Origin: Prochlorococcus marinus str. MIT 9313
Lineage (GTDB): Bacteria; Cyanobacteriota; Cyanobacteriia; PCC-6307; Cyanobiaceae
DNA: 64,000 bases
Assembly: GCF_000011485.1 (NCBI RefSeq)
Contig: NC_005071.1
Location: forward strand, 1,925,347-1,989,346
Reading direction: 5' to 3'
Shown: in pieces, positions 28,703 to 37,844 of the stretch
Layout: each line of letters begins with the position of its first letter
Numbering within the stretch: the first letter of the stretch is position 1
Notes under the pieces: model-generated
Told to the model about the DNA's origin: nothing
Database searches by the model: none
The model's input: the letters and a program-made list of their open reading frames with translations, nothing else
Translations under genes and position numbers: made by a program

Positions 28703-29840
28703 GACCATCGCGATAGGCACGTGGATCACTAGGAGCTGCAAGGGGGCTAGAAGGGTCTACGAAAACACCTTCAGCACTACGTTGACGACGGCTGATCACG
28801 ACTGTCGCCACGAGAATGGCTGTCGCTAAAGCCAGCCACAAAAAACGCATTTCAGCATTGGCCACCACGAGGGCCAATGCTGCTAGCCATTGTGTAAACA
28901 CGTAGATCAACAACACCGTTCGGCGATGACTGAAGCCGGCGCGCAGCAGACGGTGATGAAGATGGCGACGATCAGGGTAAAAGGGAGAACGGCCTTCCCG
29001 CAAACGCCCCATAATCACCGCCGACATATCAGCCAAAGGTAGAGACAAAATCAACAGTGGCAGCAACAAACTGACGGTGGTGAGTCCCTTGGCTGGTCCC
29101 ACGATGCTGATTGCTGCCAAGGTAAAACCAAGGAAATAGGAGCCGCCATCACCCATAAAAATGCGGGCTGGATTGAAGTTATGGCGCAGAAAACCAAGAC
29201 AACAGCCCGCCAAAGCAGCTGCCAGAAAACCTGCAGCCACTTGATGAAGTGAAAAACTGACCGACACAAGACCAACAGCGGCAATACCAGCCACTCCTGC
29301 CGCAAGACCATCAAGACCATCTAGCCAATTGATGGCATTGGTAATACCCACAAGCCACACCAGCGTGGCAGCAAGGCTAAGCAAATCCGGCAAGGCAATT
29401 AAAGAAGAGCCTTCCCCCAACCAAGGCAACTCAATCGTTCCAATGCGTACCCCCTGAGTCCACATCGCAAACGCAACGGCCACCTGTCCTGCCAAACGAG
29501 GCCAAGGAGACAAAACGAACAAATCATCTGCTAGGCCAATCACAAAAAAGCAAAGAGCCCCCGCCAGCGTGGACCAGATCAGCTGATCCTTCGCAGGCGC
29601 AAGTAAACCAAACCCCCCCAGCCCCCATGTCACTGCCAGAGCCAAACCAAATCCCAGCACCATGGCGATGCCACCAAGACGCACCATCGGAGTGCTGTGC
29701 TGCTTGCGGGAATCAGGCTGATCAGTGAGACCGAGGTGAAGGCCTAGCGCCCGCACGAGTGGGACAACCAAAGTGGTAAGCACAGCAGCTATCACAAAGC
29801 TCGCCGTAGCAAACGCAAAGGGGCTGCTCGCGAGAGTCAA
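28695..29840 (-). CDS. WecA/Rfe-type UDP-sugar:undecaprenyl-phosphate transferase
   Basis: A 381-residue protein with about ten membrane segments from the MraY/WecA family. Typical motifs are [21 protein letters not shown] near residue 40-60, [10 protein letters not shown] near 100, the catalytic [21 protein letters not shown] near 165-185, [18 protein letters not shown] near 220, and the basic loop [19 protein letters not shown] near 290. It transfers a sugar-1-phosphate to the lipid carrier, starting O-antigen or other envelope polymer synthesis. The HLHHRLL loop favours WecA-type over MraY. Confidence 0.86.
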   Translation of the reverse strand: MTLASSPFAFATASFVIAAVLTTLVVPLVRALGLHLGLTDQPDSRKQHSTPMVRLGGIAMVLGFGLALAVTWGLGGFGLLAPAKDQLIWSTLAGALCFFVIGLADDLFVLSPWPRLAGQVAVAFAMWTQGVRIGTIELPWLGEGSSLIALPDLLSLAATLVWLVGITNAINWLDGLDGLAAGVAGIAAVGLVSVSFSLHQVAAGFLAAALAGCCLGFLRHNFNPARIFMGDGGSYFLGFTLAAISIVGPAKGLTTVSLLLPLLILSLPLADMSAVIMGRLREGRSPFYPDRRHLHHRLLRAGFSHRRTVLLIYVFTQWLAALALVVANAEMRFLWLALATAILVATVVISRRQRSAEGVFVDPSSPLAAPSDPRAYRDGHG

Positions 29841-29928
29841 GTTTGCTCCTGTAGCAAGCGACCTTAAGAAGGGCCGATGGAATGAATCCTAGGCAGAGCA
29901 AACCTGTGATTCCAGAGCGAAGGGCCAG

Positions 29929-31218
29929 TCAAGCAAGCGCTGGCTGGAGGACATCCCTGTAGAGAGGGAAACGGCCACAAAGTTGTCTCACCCGTTCCAA
30001 GCACTGCGCCTTGATCGATTCATCTTGCGGTTTAAGCAAACGATCTGCAATCACATCAGCAACCTCACGGAATGCCTCATCATCAAAGCCACGAGTTGTG
30101 AGGGCCGCCGTGCCCAAGCGCAGACCACTGGTCACAAAAGGCGACTCAGGATCAAAGGGCACTGTGTTCTTATTGGCGGTGATGTTCACTTCACTGACAA
30201 GCAAATCAGCAACCTTCCCGGTCATCCCAATGCTGCGCAAATCCAGCAAGACAAGGTGATTATCTGTTCCTCCACTCACCACCGCAATCCCGCGCTCCTG
30301 AATGCGACCAGCAAGAACCTGGGCATTCGCCACCACCTGACAGCTATAAACCTGGAACTCTGGCTGAAGAGCTTCTCCTAAGGCCACAGCCTTGGCTGCA
30401 ATCACATGTTCCAAAGGGCCGCCCTGACTGCCAGGAAACACTGCCTTGTCAAACTTACGGCCAAAGTCCGCATCACGACAAAGGATTAAGCCGCCTCTGG
30501 GGCCACGCAATGTCTTGTGGGTGGTCGTCGTCACCACATCACAGTGGGCGATAGGACTCGGATGGACCCCAGCCGCAACAAGGCCGGCAATGTGTGCCAT
30601 GTCCGCCAACAAGTAAGCGCCCACCTCATCAGCGATGCTGCGAAAAGCAGCAAAATCGATCGTGCGGGGATAGGCCGAGTAGCCGCAGATGATCAGTTGA
30701 GGACGCTCTTTCAGGGCCAGCTGACGAACAGCCTCCATGTCGAGCTGCTGACTATCACGCTCCACGCCGTAATGAACGACCTTGAACCACTTGCCGCTGA
30801 CATTGACAGGAGAACCATGAGTGAGATGCCCCCCATGGGATAGATCCATCCCCATGATGGTGTCACCGGGCTGCAACAGCGCCAGGAAGACGGCGAAGTT
30901 GGCCTGCGCGCCACTATGAGGTTGCACGTTGGCCCAAGCCGCACCAAAGAGCCGCTGAGCACGCTCGATCGCCAACTCCTCAATCGCATCGACATGCTCA
31001 CAACCGCCGTAATAGCGCTTATGGGGAAGACCTTCGGCGTACTTGTTGGTGAGAACAGAACCCTGAGCCTGCATCACAGCTTGAGAAGTGAAGTTCTCAC
31101 TGGCTATCAGCTCTAGATGGGTCTCCTGACGTTGCCTTTCCTGATCGATCAAGCCTGCAATCGCCGGGTCGGAATCCGTCAGGGCAGCATTAATAGAAGC
31201 CAAGAAGCGATCCGTCAT
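29929..31218 (-). CDS. glyA: Serine hydroxymethyltransferase
   Basis: A 429-residue PLP enzyme that converts serine and tetrahydrofolate to glycine and 5,10-methylene-tetrahydrofolate, a main source of one-carbon units. Typical motifs are [29 protein letters not shown] (about 35-63), [11 protein letters not shown] near 100, [13 protein letters not shown] near 120, [15 protein letters not shown] near 200 and the PLP-lysine stretch [14 protein letters not shown] near 225. tRNA-Arg lies upstream on the same strand and is closed off by its own terminator. Confidence 0.96.
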   Translation of the reverse strand: MTDRFLASINAALTDSDPAIAGLIDQERQRQETHLELIASENFTSQAVMQAQGSVLTNKYAEGLPHKRYYGGCEHVDAIEELAIERAQRLFGAAWANVQPHSGAQANFAVFLALLQPGDTIMGMDLSHGGHLTHGSPVNVSGKWFKVVHYGVERDSQQLDMEAVRQLALKERPQLIICGYSAYPRTIDFAAFRSIADEVGAYLLADMAHIAGLVAAGVHPSPIAHCDVVTTTTHKTLRGPRGGLILCRDADFGRKFDKAVFPGSQGGPLEHVIAAKAVALGEALQPEFQVYSCQVVANAQVLAGRIQERGIAVVSGGTDNHLVLLDLRSIGMTGKVADLLVSEVNITANKNTVPFDPESPFVTSGLRLGTAALTTRGFDDEAFREVADVIADRLLKPQDESIKAQCLERVRQLCGRFPLYRDVLQPALA

Positions 31219-31311
31219 TTACAGAACCCAACAGTTTTCGGATCGTAGGCAATGGTTCTTCACGTCTTAAGCAAAGCCCTTAGCCCTAAGACTGCCGCCG
31301 GACCCAAGTGC

Positions 31312-31337
31312 AAAAAAAAACTGCCCGAAGGGCAGTT
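31312..31337 (-). terminator. Rho-independent terminator after tRNA-Arg
   Basis: Read on the minus strand, AACTGCCC, a TTC loop and GGGCAGTT form an 8-bp stem followed by a run of T's (A's at 31312-31320 on the plus strand). It begins 6 bases after the tRNA-Arg 3' end, in the right place to release the tRNA precursor. Confidence 0.85.
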
Positions 31338-31343
31338 AATCAG

Positions 31344-31417
31344 CGCGCCTGGAGAGATTCGAACTCCCGACCCTCTGATCCGTAGTCAGATGCTCTAATC
31401 CGCTGAGCTACAGGCGC
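31344..31417 (-). tRNA. tRNA-Arg (anticodon ACG)
   Basis: A 74-base cloverleaf on the minus strand. The acceptor stem is GCGCCTG paired with CAGGCGC plus discriminator G; the D-arm is AGCTCAGCGGATTAGAGC; the anticodon stem-loop CTGACTACGGATCAG holds ACG; and the T-arm includes GGTTCGAAT-like GAGTTCGAATCTC. ACG, whose A is edited to inosine, reads CGU, CGC and CGA codons. The 3' CCA is not encoded. A terminator follows at once. Confidence 0.95.
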
Positions 31418-31509
31418 TTAGAAGGAAACATCAGACTTCATCATGGGGGCCTTCGTCAACCGAGTCTCATCCAAGCGCCACAATCGAGAGATCTACAAGG
31501 ACACTGCTC

Positions 31510-31764
31510 ATGCCAATTCGCTGGTACGGCAACGCCGACACAACCGACCCGACCTATCAACATTTCGCTCGAATCGTCAACTTCACCCTGCATGCCATGG
31601 CCTTTGCAGCTTTCAACAGTGGCCTTTGGTTCATTCAACAAATGCGCCACCCATGGCCACACTTGGATTGGTTCAGCGAAATCTGGCTTGCTGGACTCTT
31701 CATCCACCTTGCATTTGTAGTCGTCAAAAGACCCAAGGCCAAGACCACCGAAGAGCAAGCCTGA
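31510..31764 (+). CDS. Conserved-looking small membrane protein
   Basis: An 84-residue protein with two membrane segments (about 23-42, FTLHAMAFAAFNSGLWFI, and 58-73, LAGLFIHLAFVVV) separated by a His/Trp-rich loop and ending in a charged tail (KRPKAKTTEEQA). The arrangement resembles small two-helix proteins found in picocyanobacteria, but I cannot name a function. It leads a row of three small plus-strand genes (31510-32386) that look co-transcribed. Confidence 0.65.
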   Translation: MPIRWYGNADTTDPTYQHFARIVNFTLHAMAFAAFNSGLWFIQQMRHPWPHLDWFSEIWLAGLFIHLAFVVVKRPKAKTTEEQA

Positions 31765-31806
31765 TCCCAACATCAAGCCAGCATCCACCTAGCAAGACCA
31801 TCACTT

Positions 31807-32097
31807 ATGACAATCGATCCAGCAGATTTAAAAGAGCTACAACTATCCCTTGCCGATCGCATCTACCTTCAGATCGCCAGCTGGCACCTTTATCTGGGCG
31901 ATGCAGGGCTTGCAGAAAACCTTGCCATCGAATGCAGCGTCAGGCTCAATGAAGGCGCCAATGTGGCAGCCCGCCAAGCCCTGGAATCAGTGCAAGTGCC
32001 CCTAGGTGGAGGGAGCACCCGCCTACCACTGGCGCGCCTAATCCCAGCCTCTCAACTTCGTGACCTTGAGGAGATCCTGGAGCCCTACTGCCGATAA
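31807..32097 (+). CDS. DUF3181 family protein
   Basis: A 96-residue soluble protein, MTIDPADLKELQLSLADRIY, with a leading helix and a C-terminal LPLARLIPASQLRDLEEILEPYC. The layout and the D-x-x-Y-L-Q-I-A-x-W-H-L-Y-L-G-D-A-G segment near residue 20-37 fit DUF3181, a cyanobacterial family without known function. It is the middle gene of the 31510-32386 group, 42 bases after the first and 25 before the next. Confidence 0.75.
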   Translation: MTIDPADLKELQLSLADRIYLQIASWHLYLGDAGLAENLAIECSVRLNEGANVAARQALESVQVPLGGGSTRLPLARLIPASQLRDLEEILEPYCR

Positions 32098-32122
32098 GGT
32101 TGCTGCCATCCATGGAGGGCCA

Positions 32123-32386
32123 GTGCTGATCATCGAGGTCACCAACGCCCGTGAAGTGATGCGTCAACGCATCGGACCACTAGGGGAGCGACTCATCGGC
32201 AAAGTTGTCGATGCTGAGGACCAGGTGGAGAAAGCTCTGATTCAAGAGCTCGAAAACGCCTTCCAGGAATTCGGGATCGAAGCACGCATCGTTTCGGTAC
32301 AGGGACCCCAGCTGGTGGGCCGAGACCATCTGGAGCTACCAATTCAAGTCCGTGAGGATCGCGAAGTTCGCCTCAGCGAGGAATAA
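32123..32386 (+). CDS. Small conserved-looking cyanobacterial protein, unknown function
   Basis: An 87-residue protein starting at GTG 32123 (MLIIEVTNAREVMRQRIG). It has a helical, charged N-terminal half and an ending rich in acid and arginine (VREDREVRLSEE). I recognise no domain. A longer open frame from 32060 lies in the coding end of the DUF3181 gene and is unlikely. Its 3' end overlaps murJ, on the opposite strand, by 14 bases. Confidence 0.6.
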   Translation: MLIIEVTNAREVMRQRIGPLGERLIGKVVDAEDQVEKALIQELENAFQEFGIEARIVSVQGPQLVGRDHLELPIQVREDREVRLSEE

Positions 32387-33980
32387 CTCTGTAACGCAGC
32401 TCCCGCGCTAGCTCACGCACCTCAGCGACACCAAGAGAGATGCTGATGAGAGCGAATACAGCAAGGCCGGTGATCACTGACAGACACACCTCAATCAAAA
32501 GTCCCAGCAGGTCCTGAGGCCATTGCATCAAGGTCGCCAGAGCCCAAGCCGCAAACCCTGCCGCCAGGCCAGCCCAAAGCACCTTGACGCCATCAAAAGC
32601 CCACCGTTGCAAAGGCAAGCCCCCTAGTCGCGAATGCAAGCCCACCAAGAGAGCTGCGCAGGTCAGCAGATTGATTGCAACCGTCGCCAGCACCAAACCG
32701 GTAGCCCCGAAATTGAATGGCAACTGAGGGCCCCAAGGGGTTGGGCCACCAACCAACAACCAATCAAACACCACATTCAAGCCAATCCCTGCCGTAGAAA
32801 GTCGGAAGGGGGTAGTGCCATCACCTAGGGCATAAAACACACGCACCAGCAGATCACGAGCTAGATAGGCAGGCATGCCCACGCCATAGGCCATCAGCAA
32901 TCCACTCACCAAGCTGGCCGCCTGGGCATCAAAGGCCCCTCGCTCGTACACCAAAGCAACGATTGGGGTTCCAAGAGCCACGAACATGGCCCCCAGAGGA
33001 ACCATGCTGGCCGTAGACAACATCAACCCCTGACGGATGCGAGTGACTAGTGCAGGCCGATCTTCCTGGGCAGTGAGCCTGGCAAATGTTGGCAGTAGTG
33101 GCACCAGCAATGCATTGGAGATCAGCCCCAAAGGCGTCTGTACCAAAAGATTGGCGTAGCCCAGACCAGCTGCCGCACCCAAAATGCCGGAAGCAAAAAA
33201 CAGATCTGTAAAGACATTGATCTGCAACATGCCTGAAGAAAGGGTGGCCGGGCCCATGACCTGCCATACCTCCCGCACACCTGGATGATGCCAATCCCAA
33301 ACCAACTTCATCTTGGTCAAGCCTTGCCTGATCAACGCCGGCAGTTGAATCAGCCACTGCAACAGGGCTCCCACCAAGGTGGCTAGTGCCAAAACAATGC
33401 CACCCCTAAGGGCGAACTGCATGGAGCCGATGTTCGTGCCGACCTGCCACCACAAAACTCCGACACCGACCACCAAAGCAAGACTGGACATGATTGGCGA
33501 AACCGCCGGAATCCAGAACTCATCAGCAGCATTAAGGGAGCCGAAGCCCAGGCCGATCAAACCTGCCAACAAAGCCATTGGTGCCATCACCTGAAGCTGA
33601 ACCACAGCAATCCGATGCAGCTCAGGACTCAGACCTGGGCCCACCAAAGTGATCAACGGATTGGCTGCCAGCACTAATAGAGCCGTCAACAACAACAAAG
33701 CAGCACTAACCATGGTGTTGAGCGCCGCCAACACATGAGCGCTTTCCTGCCGCGGCCGTCTGCTGAGGACACTGACCATGGCGCTGTGGAAAGGACCGTT
33801 GATCCCACCCAGGAGAATCAACAGAAACCCCGGCAAGACGTAGGCGTAGTTGTAAGCGTCATAAGCCGCTCCCACCCCGAAGGCAGCCGCAATTACAAGC
33901 TGACGAACCAGCCCTCCCACCTTGCTTAGCAAGGTGCCGACTGTGACAACCAGAGCAATACGCTTTAAGGATCTCCCCAT
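32373..33980 (-). CDS. murJ: Lipid II flippase MurJ
   Basis: A 535-residue protein with about 14 membrane segments. The N-terminal LKRIALVVTVGTLLSKVGGLVRQLVIAA and GAAYDAYNYAYVLPGFLLILLGGINGPFHSAMVSVLSRR are diagnostic of the MVF/MurJ family; Arg residues in the central cavity remain. It flips lipid II across the cytoplasmic membrane for peptidoglycan assembly. It is divergent from sfsA and overlaps the small downstream gene by 14 bases at their 3' ends. Intact, standard length. Confidence 0.93.
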   Translation of the reverse strand: MGRSLKRIALVVTVGTLLSKVGGLVRQLVIAAAFGVGAAYDAYNYAYVLPGFLLILLGGINGPFHSAMVSVLSRRPRQESAHVLAALNTMVSAALLLLTALLVLAANPLITLVGPGLSPELHRIAVVQLQVMAPMALLAGLIGLGFGSLNAADEFWIPAVSPIMSSLALVVGVGVLWWQVGTNIGSMQFALRGGIVLALATLVGALLQWLIQLPALIRQGLTKMKLVWDWHHPGVREVWQVMGPATLSSGMLQINVFTDLFFASGILGAAAGLGYANLLVQTPLGLISNALLVPLLPTFARLTAQEDRPALVTRIRQGLMLSTASMVPLGAMFVALGTPIVALVYERGAFDAQAASLVSGLLMAYGVGMPAYLARDLLVRVFYALGDGTTPFRLSTAGIGLNVVFDWLLVGGPTPWGPQLPFNFGATGLVLATVAINLLTCAALLVGLHSRLGGLPLQRWAFDGVKVLWAGLAAGFAAWALATLMQWPQDLLGLLIEVCLSVITGLAVFALISISLGVAEVRELARELRYRVIPR

Positions 33981-34039
33981 CCTTGGGCCTCAGACCATCT
34001 GATCATTTAGCAGCATTCTCAAGCCCTGCAAGCATCCCC

Positions 34040-34819
34040 ATGACCAAGGCCATCCCGGAAGGATTGTTAGGGAGTCCACTGCTCACATTCCCACCACTCG
34101 ATGAAGGAATATTGGTGAAGCGCTACAAGCGCTTCCTTGCCGATGTGGAGCTAGTCAGCGGCGAAATCGTGACAGCCCACTGCGCCAACACAGGCCCCAT
34201 GACTGGTGTTCTTCATCCTGGAGGCAGAGTGAGAATCCGCCATGCGCCTTCTCCCAAGCGCAAGTTGGCCTGGACATGGGAGCAAGCGGAGGCACCCAGC
34301 GCCCAGGGCGGCCTCTGCTGGGTGGGTATCAACACAGCCTTGGCCAATAGCCTGATCAGAGCAGCGATTGAAGCCGGACACCTCAAGCAAGTCCTCGGTC
34401 CGATCGCAGCAATCCGTGCGGAAGTGACTTATGGAAGCAACCGACGCAGCCGCATTGACCTGTTTTTAACCCCTGATGCCAATTGCTCCGACACCAGACC
34501 CATTTACTTAGAGGTCAAGAACACCACCTGGATCGAAGACTCCTTAGCCCTCTTTCCCGACACGGTGACAGAACGAGGGCAAAAACATCTCAAAGAGCTA
34601 ATCGGTGTGCTGCCAGAGTCCAGAGCAGTCTTGGTGCCCTGCCTCAGCCGCCACGATGTCCAAGCGTTCGCCCCAGGGGATAGCGCAGACCCTCGCTATG
34701 GCGAACTCTTTCGTCTGGCTCTTACAGCTGGCGTGGAAGTCATTCCCTGTTGCTTCGGATTTCACCTCGACAAGATCACCTGGGAAGGCCTTAGGCCTAC
34801 CAAGACGACACAGAGTTGA
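34040..34819 (+). CDS. sfsA: SfsA family DNA-binding protein / sugar fermentation stimulation
   Basis: About 259 residues from ATG 34040 (MTKAIPEGLLG); the frame is open from a TTG at 33983. Family motifs: LVKRYKRFLADVEL near 28, THCANTGPMTG-like AHCANTGPMTGVLHPGG near 48-64, RAEVTYGSNRRSRIDLFL near 125, and YLEVKNTTW near 155. SfsA proteins carry an OB-fold and a nuclease-like domain, and the E-x-K triad supports a nuclease fold; the original function name comes from maltose use in E. coli. Divergent from murJ. Confidence 0.88.
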   Translation: MTKAIPEGLLGSPLLTFPPLDEGILVKRYKRFLADVELVSGEIVTAHCANTGPMTGVLHPGGRVRIRHAPSPKRKLAWTWEQAEAPSAQGGLCWVGINTALANSLIRAAIEAGHLKQVLGPIAAIRAEVTYGSNRRSRIDLFLTPDANCSDTRPIYLEVKNTTWIEDSLALFPDTVTERGQKHLKELIGVLPESRAVLVPCLSRHDVQAFAPGDSADPRYGELFRLALTAGVEVIPCCFGFHLDKITWEGLRPTKTTQS

Positions 34820-34841
34820 CACAGCAAAAAGAGCTCCAGAT

Positions 34842-34917
34842 GTAACAAAATGAACTTTCACCCCCGCAAATAGACCTAAAAGCGTCCACCAATCCCATAT
34901 TTCGTATCAACATGAAC
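34842..34917 (+). promoter_or_regulatory. Pair of NtcA-like sites upstream of the ammonium transporter
   Basis: Two imperfect GTA-N8-TAC boxes occur: GTA-ACAAAATG-AAC at 34842-34855 and GTA-TCAACATG-AAC at 34904-34917, both keeping the GTA half and reading AAC for TAC, and similar to each other over 14 bases. NtcA activates amt in other cyanobacteria, and ntcA is present at 14199. A TAGACC/TAAAAG element about 15-21 bases after the first box could be a -10, but it is not a good TAN3T. Binding is unproven. Confidence 0.4.
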
Positions 34918-35044
34918 ATAAAAAAATCCCAAGTTGAGCAAGTTTCTCCTTTGAGCTATCACAAAGGTTTCCAGCTCGTTTTGCAGATCTGCTTCTTCCA
35001 ATGACAACTGCTCCGCTTCCGCGCTCCAGGCGGCGCACGGTACG

Positions 35045-35070
35045 CCTCCAGGAGGCCAGCCTCCTGGAGG
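35045..35070 (+). promoter_or_regulatory. Perfect 11-bp hairpin covering the amt ribosome-binding site
   Basis: CCTCCAGGAGG at 35045-35055 pairs with CCTCCTGGAGG at 35060-35070 across the loop CCAG. The 3' arm ends with GGAGG, five bases before ATG 35076, a near-ideal spacing for a ribosome-binding site. If the RNA folds, this site is buried. It may regulate translation of the ammonium transporter, or be part of a coding region if the upstream start (35001) is used. Confidence 0.5.
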
Positions 35071-35075
35071 GGCCA

Positions 35076-36479
35076 ATGCTCCTCCTGCGCAGCATCCGTG
35101 GCTTCAGCTCCAATCGCTCACTGACGTGGCTGGCTTGCGTGCCCTTGGCTCTCTTCGGCCTAGGACTCTTCAACCTCTCGGCCCATGCCGCCGAGATGCC
35201 AGAACTGAATGCTGCCTTCCTAGCCAACAATCTCTGGCTTCTGGTTGCAACGATTCTGGTGATCTTCATGAATGCCGGCTTCGCGATGGTCGAAGCAGGA
35301 ATGTGTCGTCAAAAAAACGCGGTCAACATTCTCGCCAAAAACCTATTTGTCTTTGCCCTAGCGGTATCGTCGTACTGGTTCATCGGCTATTCGCTGATGT
35401 ACGGCGATCCTGTTTCGGCAGGATGGCTCTATTTCAACGGCCTGTTCTTTGATCCTGCTGTAACCCCTGAACTGATCAGCGAAGCAGGTCTTGTCCCAAG
35501 CGTCGACTTCCTCTTCCAAGCAGCCTTTGCAGGCACAGCTGCAACTATCGTCTCAGGACTCGTGGCAGAGCGCGTCAAGTTCGGCGAGTTCGTGGTGTTC
35601 TCCCTAGTGCTAACTGGTTTCATTTACCCAATCGCTGGCAGCTGGGAATGGAACGGGGGCTGGCTCAACACTGCCTTTGGCGAAGGCGTTGAATTCATTG
35701 ATTTCGCAGGCTCCTCGATCGTTCACTCTGTCGGTGCCTGGGCAGGTCTGGTGGGAGCAATGCTGCTCGGTCCGCGCATCGGCAAATTTGTCGGTGGCAA
35801 GGCCCAAGCGATTCCAGGACACAACATGTCCATCGCCACCCTTGGCGCTCTAATCCTCTGGATCGGCTGGTATGGCTTTAATCCCGGTTCCCAGCTCGCC
35901 ATGGATCAATGGGTCCCCTACGTGGCTGTAACAACCACACTCGCAGCTGCAGGTGGCGCCATCGGCGCAACGATCATTTCCACCCTCTGCTCCGGCAAGC
36001 CTGATCTAACGATGATCATCAACGGCATCCTTGCCGGCCTAGTGAGCATTACAGCTGGTTGTGGCAATCTCACGCTGGTAGGGGCCTGGGTTGCAGGCCT
36101 AATCGGTGGTTTCATTGTGGTGTTCTCGGTCTCAGCCCTTGACTCTTTAGGCATCGACGATCCAGTTGGAGCTTTCTCTGTCCACGGCATCTGTGGCATC
36201 TGGGGAACCCTCGTGATCGGCCTATGGGGCTTTGACATCCAAGGTGATGGTTCCGCCCTTGGGCTATTCGTTGGGGGTGGCGCAAGTCAGCTTTGGGCTC
36301 AATTTGTAGGCTGCGCTGCCTACGCCATCTGGACCGTGGTGACCTGTTGGATTGCCTGGTCTGTCATCGGAGCACTGTTTGGCGGTATCCGCGTAACAGA
36401 GGCTGAGGAAATCGAAGGTCTTGATATCGGTGAGCACGGTATGGAGGCTTATCCCGACTTCGCCTCAGCCGGCAACTAA
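35076..36479 (+). CDS. amt1: Ammonium transporter (Amt family)
   Basis: About 467 residues from ATG 35076, which has GGAGG five bases upstream; ATG 35001 gives 492 residues but lacks a site. An N-terminal signal peptide (SLTWLACVPLALFGLGLFNLSAHA) is followed by eleven membrane spans of the Amt/MEP/Rh fold. Family motifs include NNLWLLVATILVIFMNAGFAMVEAGMC near the start, AGSSIVHSVGAWAGLVGA with one pore His, and GAFSVHGICGIWGTLVIGL with the other. It imports ammonium, the main nitrogen source for these organisms. Two NtcA-like boxes lie upstream, and a terminator follows at 36507. Confidence 0.93.
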   Translation: MLLLRSIRGFSSNRSLTWLACVPLALFGLGLFNLSAHAAEMPELNAAFLANNLWLLVATILVIFMNAGFAMVEAGMCRQKNAVNILAKNLFVFALAVSSYWFIGYSLMYGDPVSAGWLYFNGLFFDPAVTPELISEAGLVPSVDFLFQAAFAGTAATIVSGLVAERVKFGEFVVFSLVLTGFIYPIAGSWEWNGGWLNTAFGEGVEFIDFAGSSIVHSVGAWAGLVGAMLLGPRIGKFVGGKAQAIPGHNMSIATLGALILWIGWYGFNPGSQLAMDQWVPYVAVTTTLAAAGGAIGATIISTLCSGKPDLTMIINGILAGLVSITAGCGNLTLVGAWVAGLIGGFIVVFSVSALDSLGIDDPVGAFSVHGICGIWGTLVIGLWGFDIQGDGSALGLFVGGGASQLWAQFVGCAAYAIWTVVTCWIAWSVIGALFGGIRVTEAEEIEGLDIGEHGMEAYPDFASAGN

Positions 36480-36506
36480 ACCCTGATCAACAACCTGAAT
36501 CCCATT

Positions 36507-36533
36507 AAGCCCGACCCTGTGCCGGGCTTTTTT
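36507..36533 (+). terminator. Rho-independent terminator after amt1
   Basis: AAGCCCG, a nine-base loop (ACCCTGTGC) and CGGGCTT form the stem, followed by a T run up to 36533. It begins about 27 bases after the transporter stop codon and separates this transcript from ispH. Confidence 0.88.
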
Positions 36534-36586
36534 GTGCTTCAAAAGTGTTGAGCTGCCCATAGAGTCAGGAGATTGCTGCTGCCACG

Positions 36587-37783
36587 ATGGATACACAAGC
36601 TTTCAAACGCTCACTCCATCACTCTGAGCGTTACAACCGTAGGGGCTTCGGGCGAGCCAACGAAGTCGCCAGCAACCTTGAGAAGGCCTACCAAAGCAGC
36701 CTAATTGGCTCGATTCGAGACAATGGGTATGTGCTTCAACATGGCCGGCTTCAGGTGAAATTGGCTGAGGCCTTTGGTTTCTGCTGGGGAGTAGAGAGAG
36801 CAGTTGCGATGGCCTATGAAACCCGTAGGCACTACCCAAGCGAGCGCATTTGGATTACTAACGAAATTATTCACAACCCTTCAGTGAATGAACACTTACG
36901 CGAAATGGACGTGCTGTTCATCCACGCTGAAGGAGGTGTCAAAGATTTTTCCTGCGTCAATGATGGCGATGTAGTGATCCTGCCCGCCTTCGGTGCCACT
37001 GTTCAGGAGATGGAGCTGCTTCATGAGCGTGGCTGTCACATCATCGACACCACTTGTCCATGGGTTTCCAAGGTGTGGCACACCGTGGAGAAACATAAGA
37101 AGCAAGAATTCACCTCAATTATTCATGGCAAGGTGAAGCATGAAGAAACCTTGGCCACCAGCTCCTTTGCAGGGACCTATCTAGTTGTTTTAGACCTTGA
37201 TGAAGCCCAACTAGTCGCCGATTACATCCTGGGCCAAGGAGATCGTGCAGCGTTCATGAAACGCTTTGCTAAGGCATGCTCTGCAAACTTTGACCCAGAT
37301 CAAGATCTCCAACGCCTTGGGGTAGCCAATCAGACCACCATGCTGAAAAGTGAAACCGAGGAAATCGGTCGTTTATTCGAGCGCACCATGCTCAGAAAAT
37401 ATGGCCCAATAGAGCTCAACAAACATTTCCTTTCCTTCAACACCATCTGTGACGCCACAGAGGAACGGCAACAAGCAATGTTCTCGCTAGTTGATGAGCC
37501 TCTAGATCTACTGGTGGTGATTGGTGGTTTCAACTCATCCAACACCACTCACCTACAGGAAATCGCCATCAGCCGAGGAATCCGATCCTTCCACATCGAT
37601 ACCCCAGAACGTATTGGTGATAACAACAGCATCCAACACAAGCCACTGGGAGAAGATCTGTTCATCGAAAGTAATTTTCTACCTGCTGGAAGCGTGAGCG
37701 TCGGCATCACCTCCGGAGCCTCAACACCCGATCGAGTAGTTGAACATGTGATTCAGAAGCTGATCGACCTAACCTCCGGCTGA
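36587..37783 (+). CDS. ispH: 4-Hydroxy-3-methylbut-2-enyl diphosphate reductase
   Basis: A 398-residue [4Fe-4S] enzyme that makes isopentenyl and dimethylallyl diphosphate, the last step of the MEP isoprenoid route (carotenoids, phytol, quinones). Cluster cysteines are visible in [33 protein letters not shown] and [12 protein letters not shown]; substrate-binding stretches include [10 protein letters not shown] and [18 protein letters not shown], and the end has [15 protein letters not shown]. The N-terminal extension of about 55 residues before FGFCWG is normal for the cyanobacterial and plant type. Confidence 0.94.
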   Translation: MDTQAFKRSLHHSERYNRRGFGRANEVASNLEKAYQSSLIGSIRDNGYVLQHGRLQVKLAEAFGFCWGVERAVAMAYETRRHYPSERIWITNEIIHNPSVNEHLREMDVLFIHAEGGVKDFSCVNDGDVVILPAFGATVQEMELLHERGCHIIDTTCPWVSKVWHTVEKHKKQEFTSIIHGKVKHEETLATSSFAGTYLVVLDLDEAQLVADYILGQGDRAAFMKRFAKACSANFDPDQDLQRLGVANQTTMLKSETEEIGRLFERTMLRKYGPIELNKHFLSFNTICDATEERQQAMFSLVDEPLDLLVVIGGFNSSNTTHLQEIAISRGIRSFHIDTPERIGDNNSIQHKPLGEDLFIESNFLPAGSVSVGITSGASTPDRVVEHVIQKLIDLTSG

Positions 37784-37844
37784 ACAACACCCTGGCTTTA
37801 CATTTGTTAATATCCCAGGCCAACCCAGCCAGGGATGACCATCC

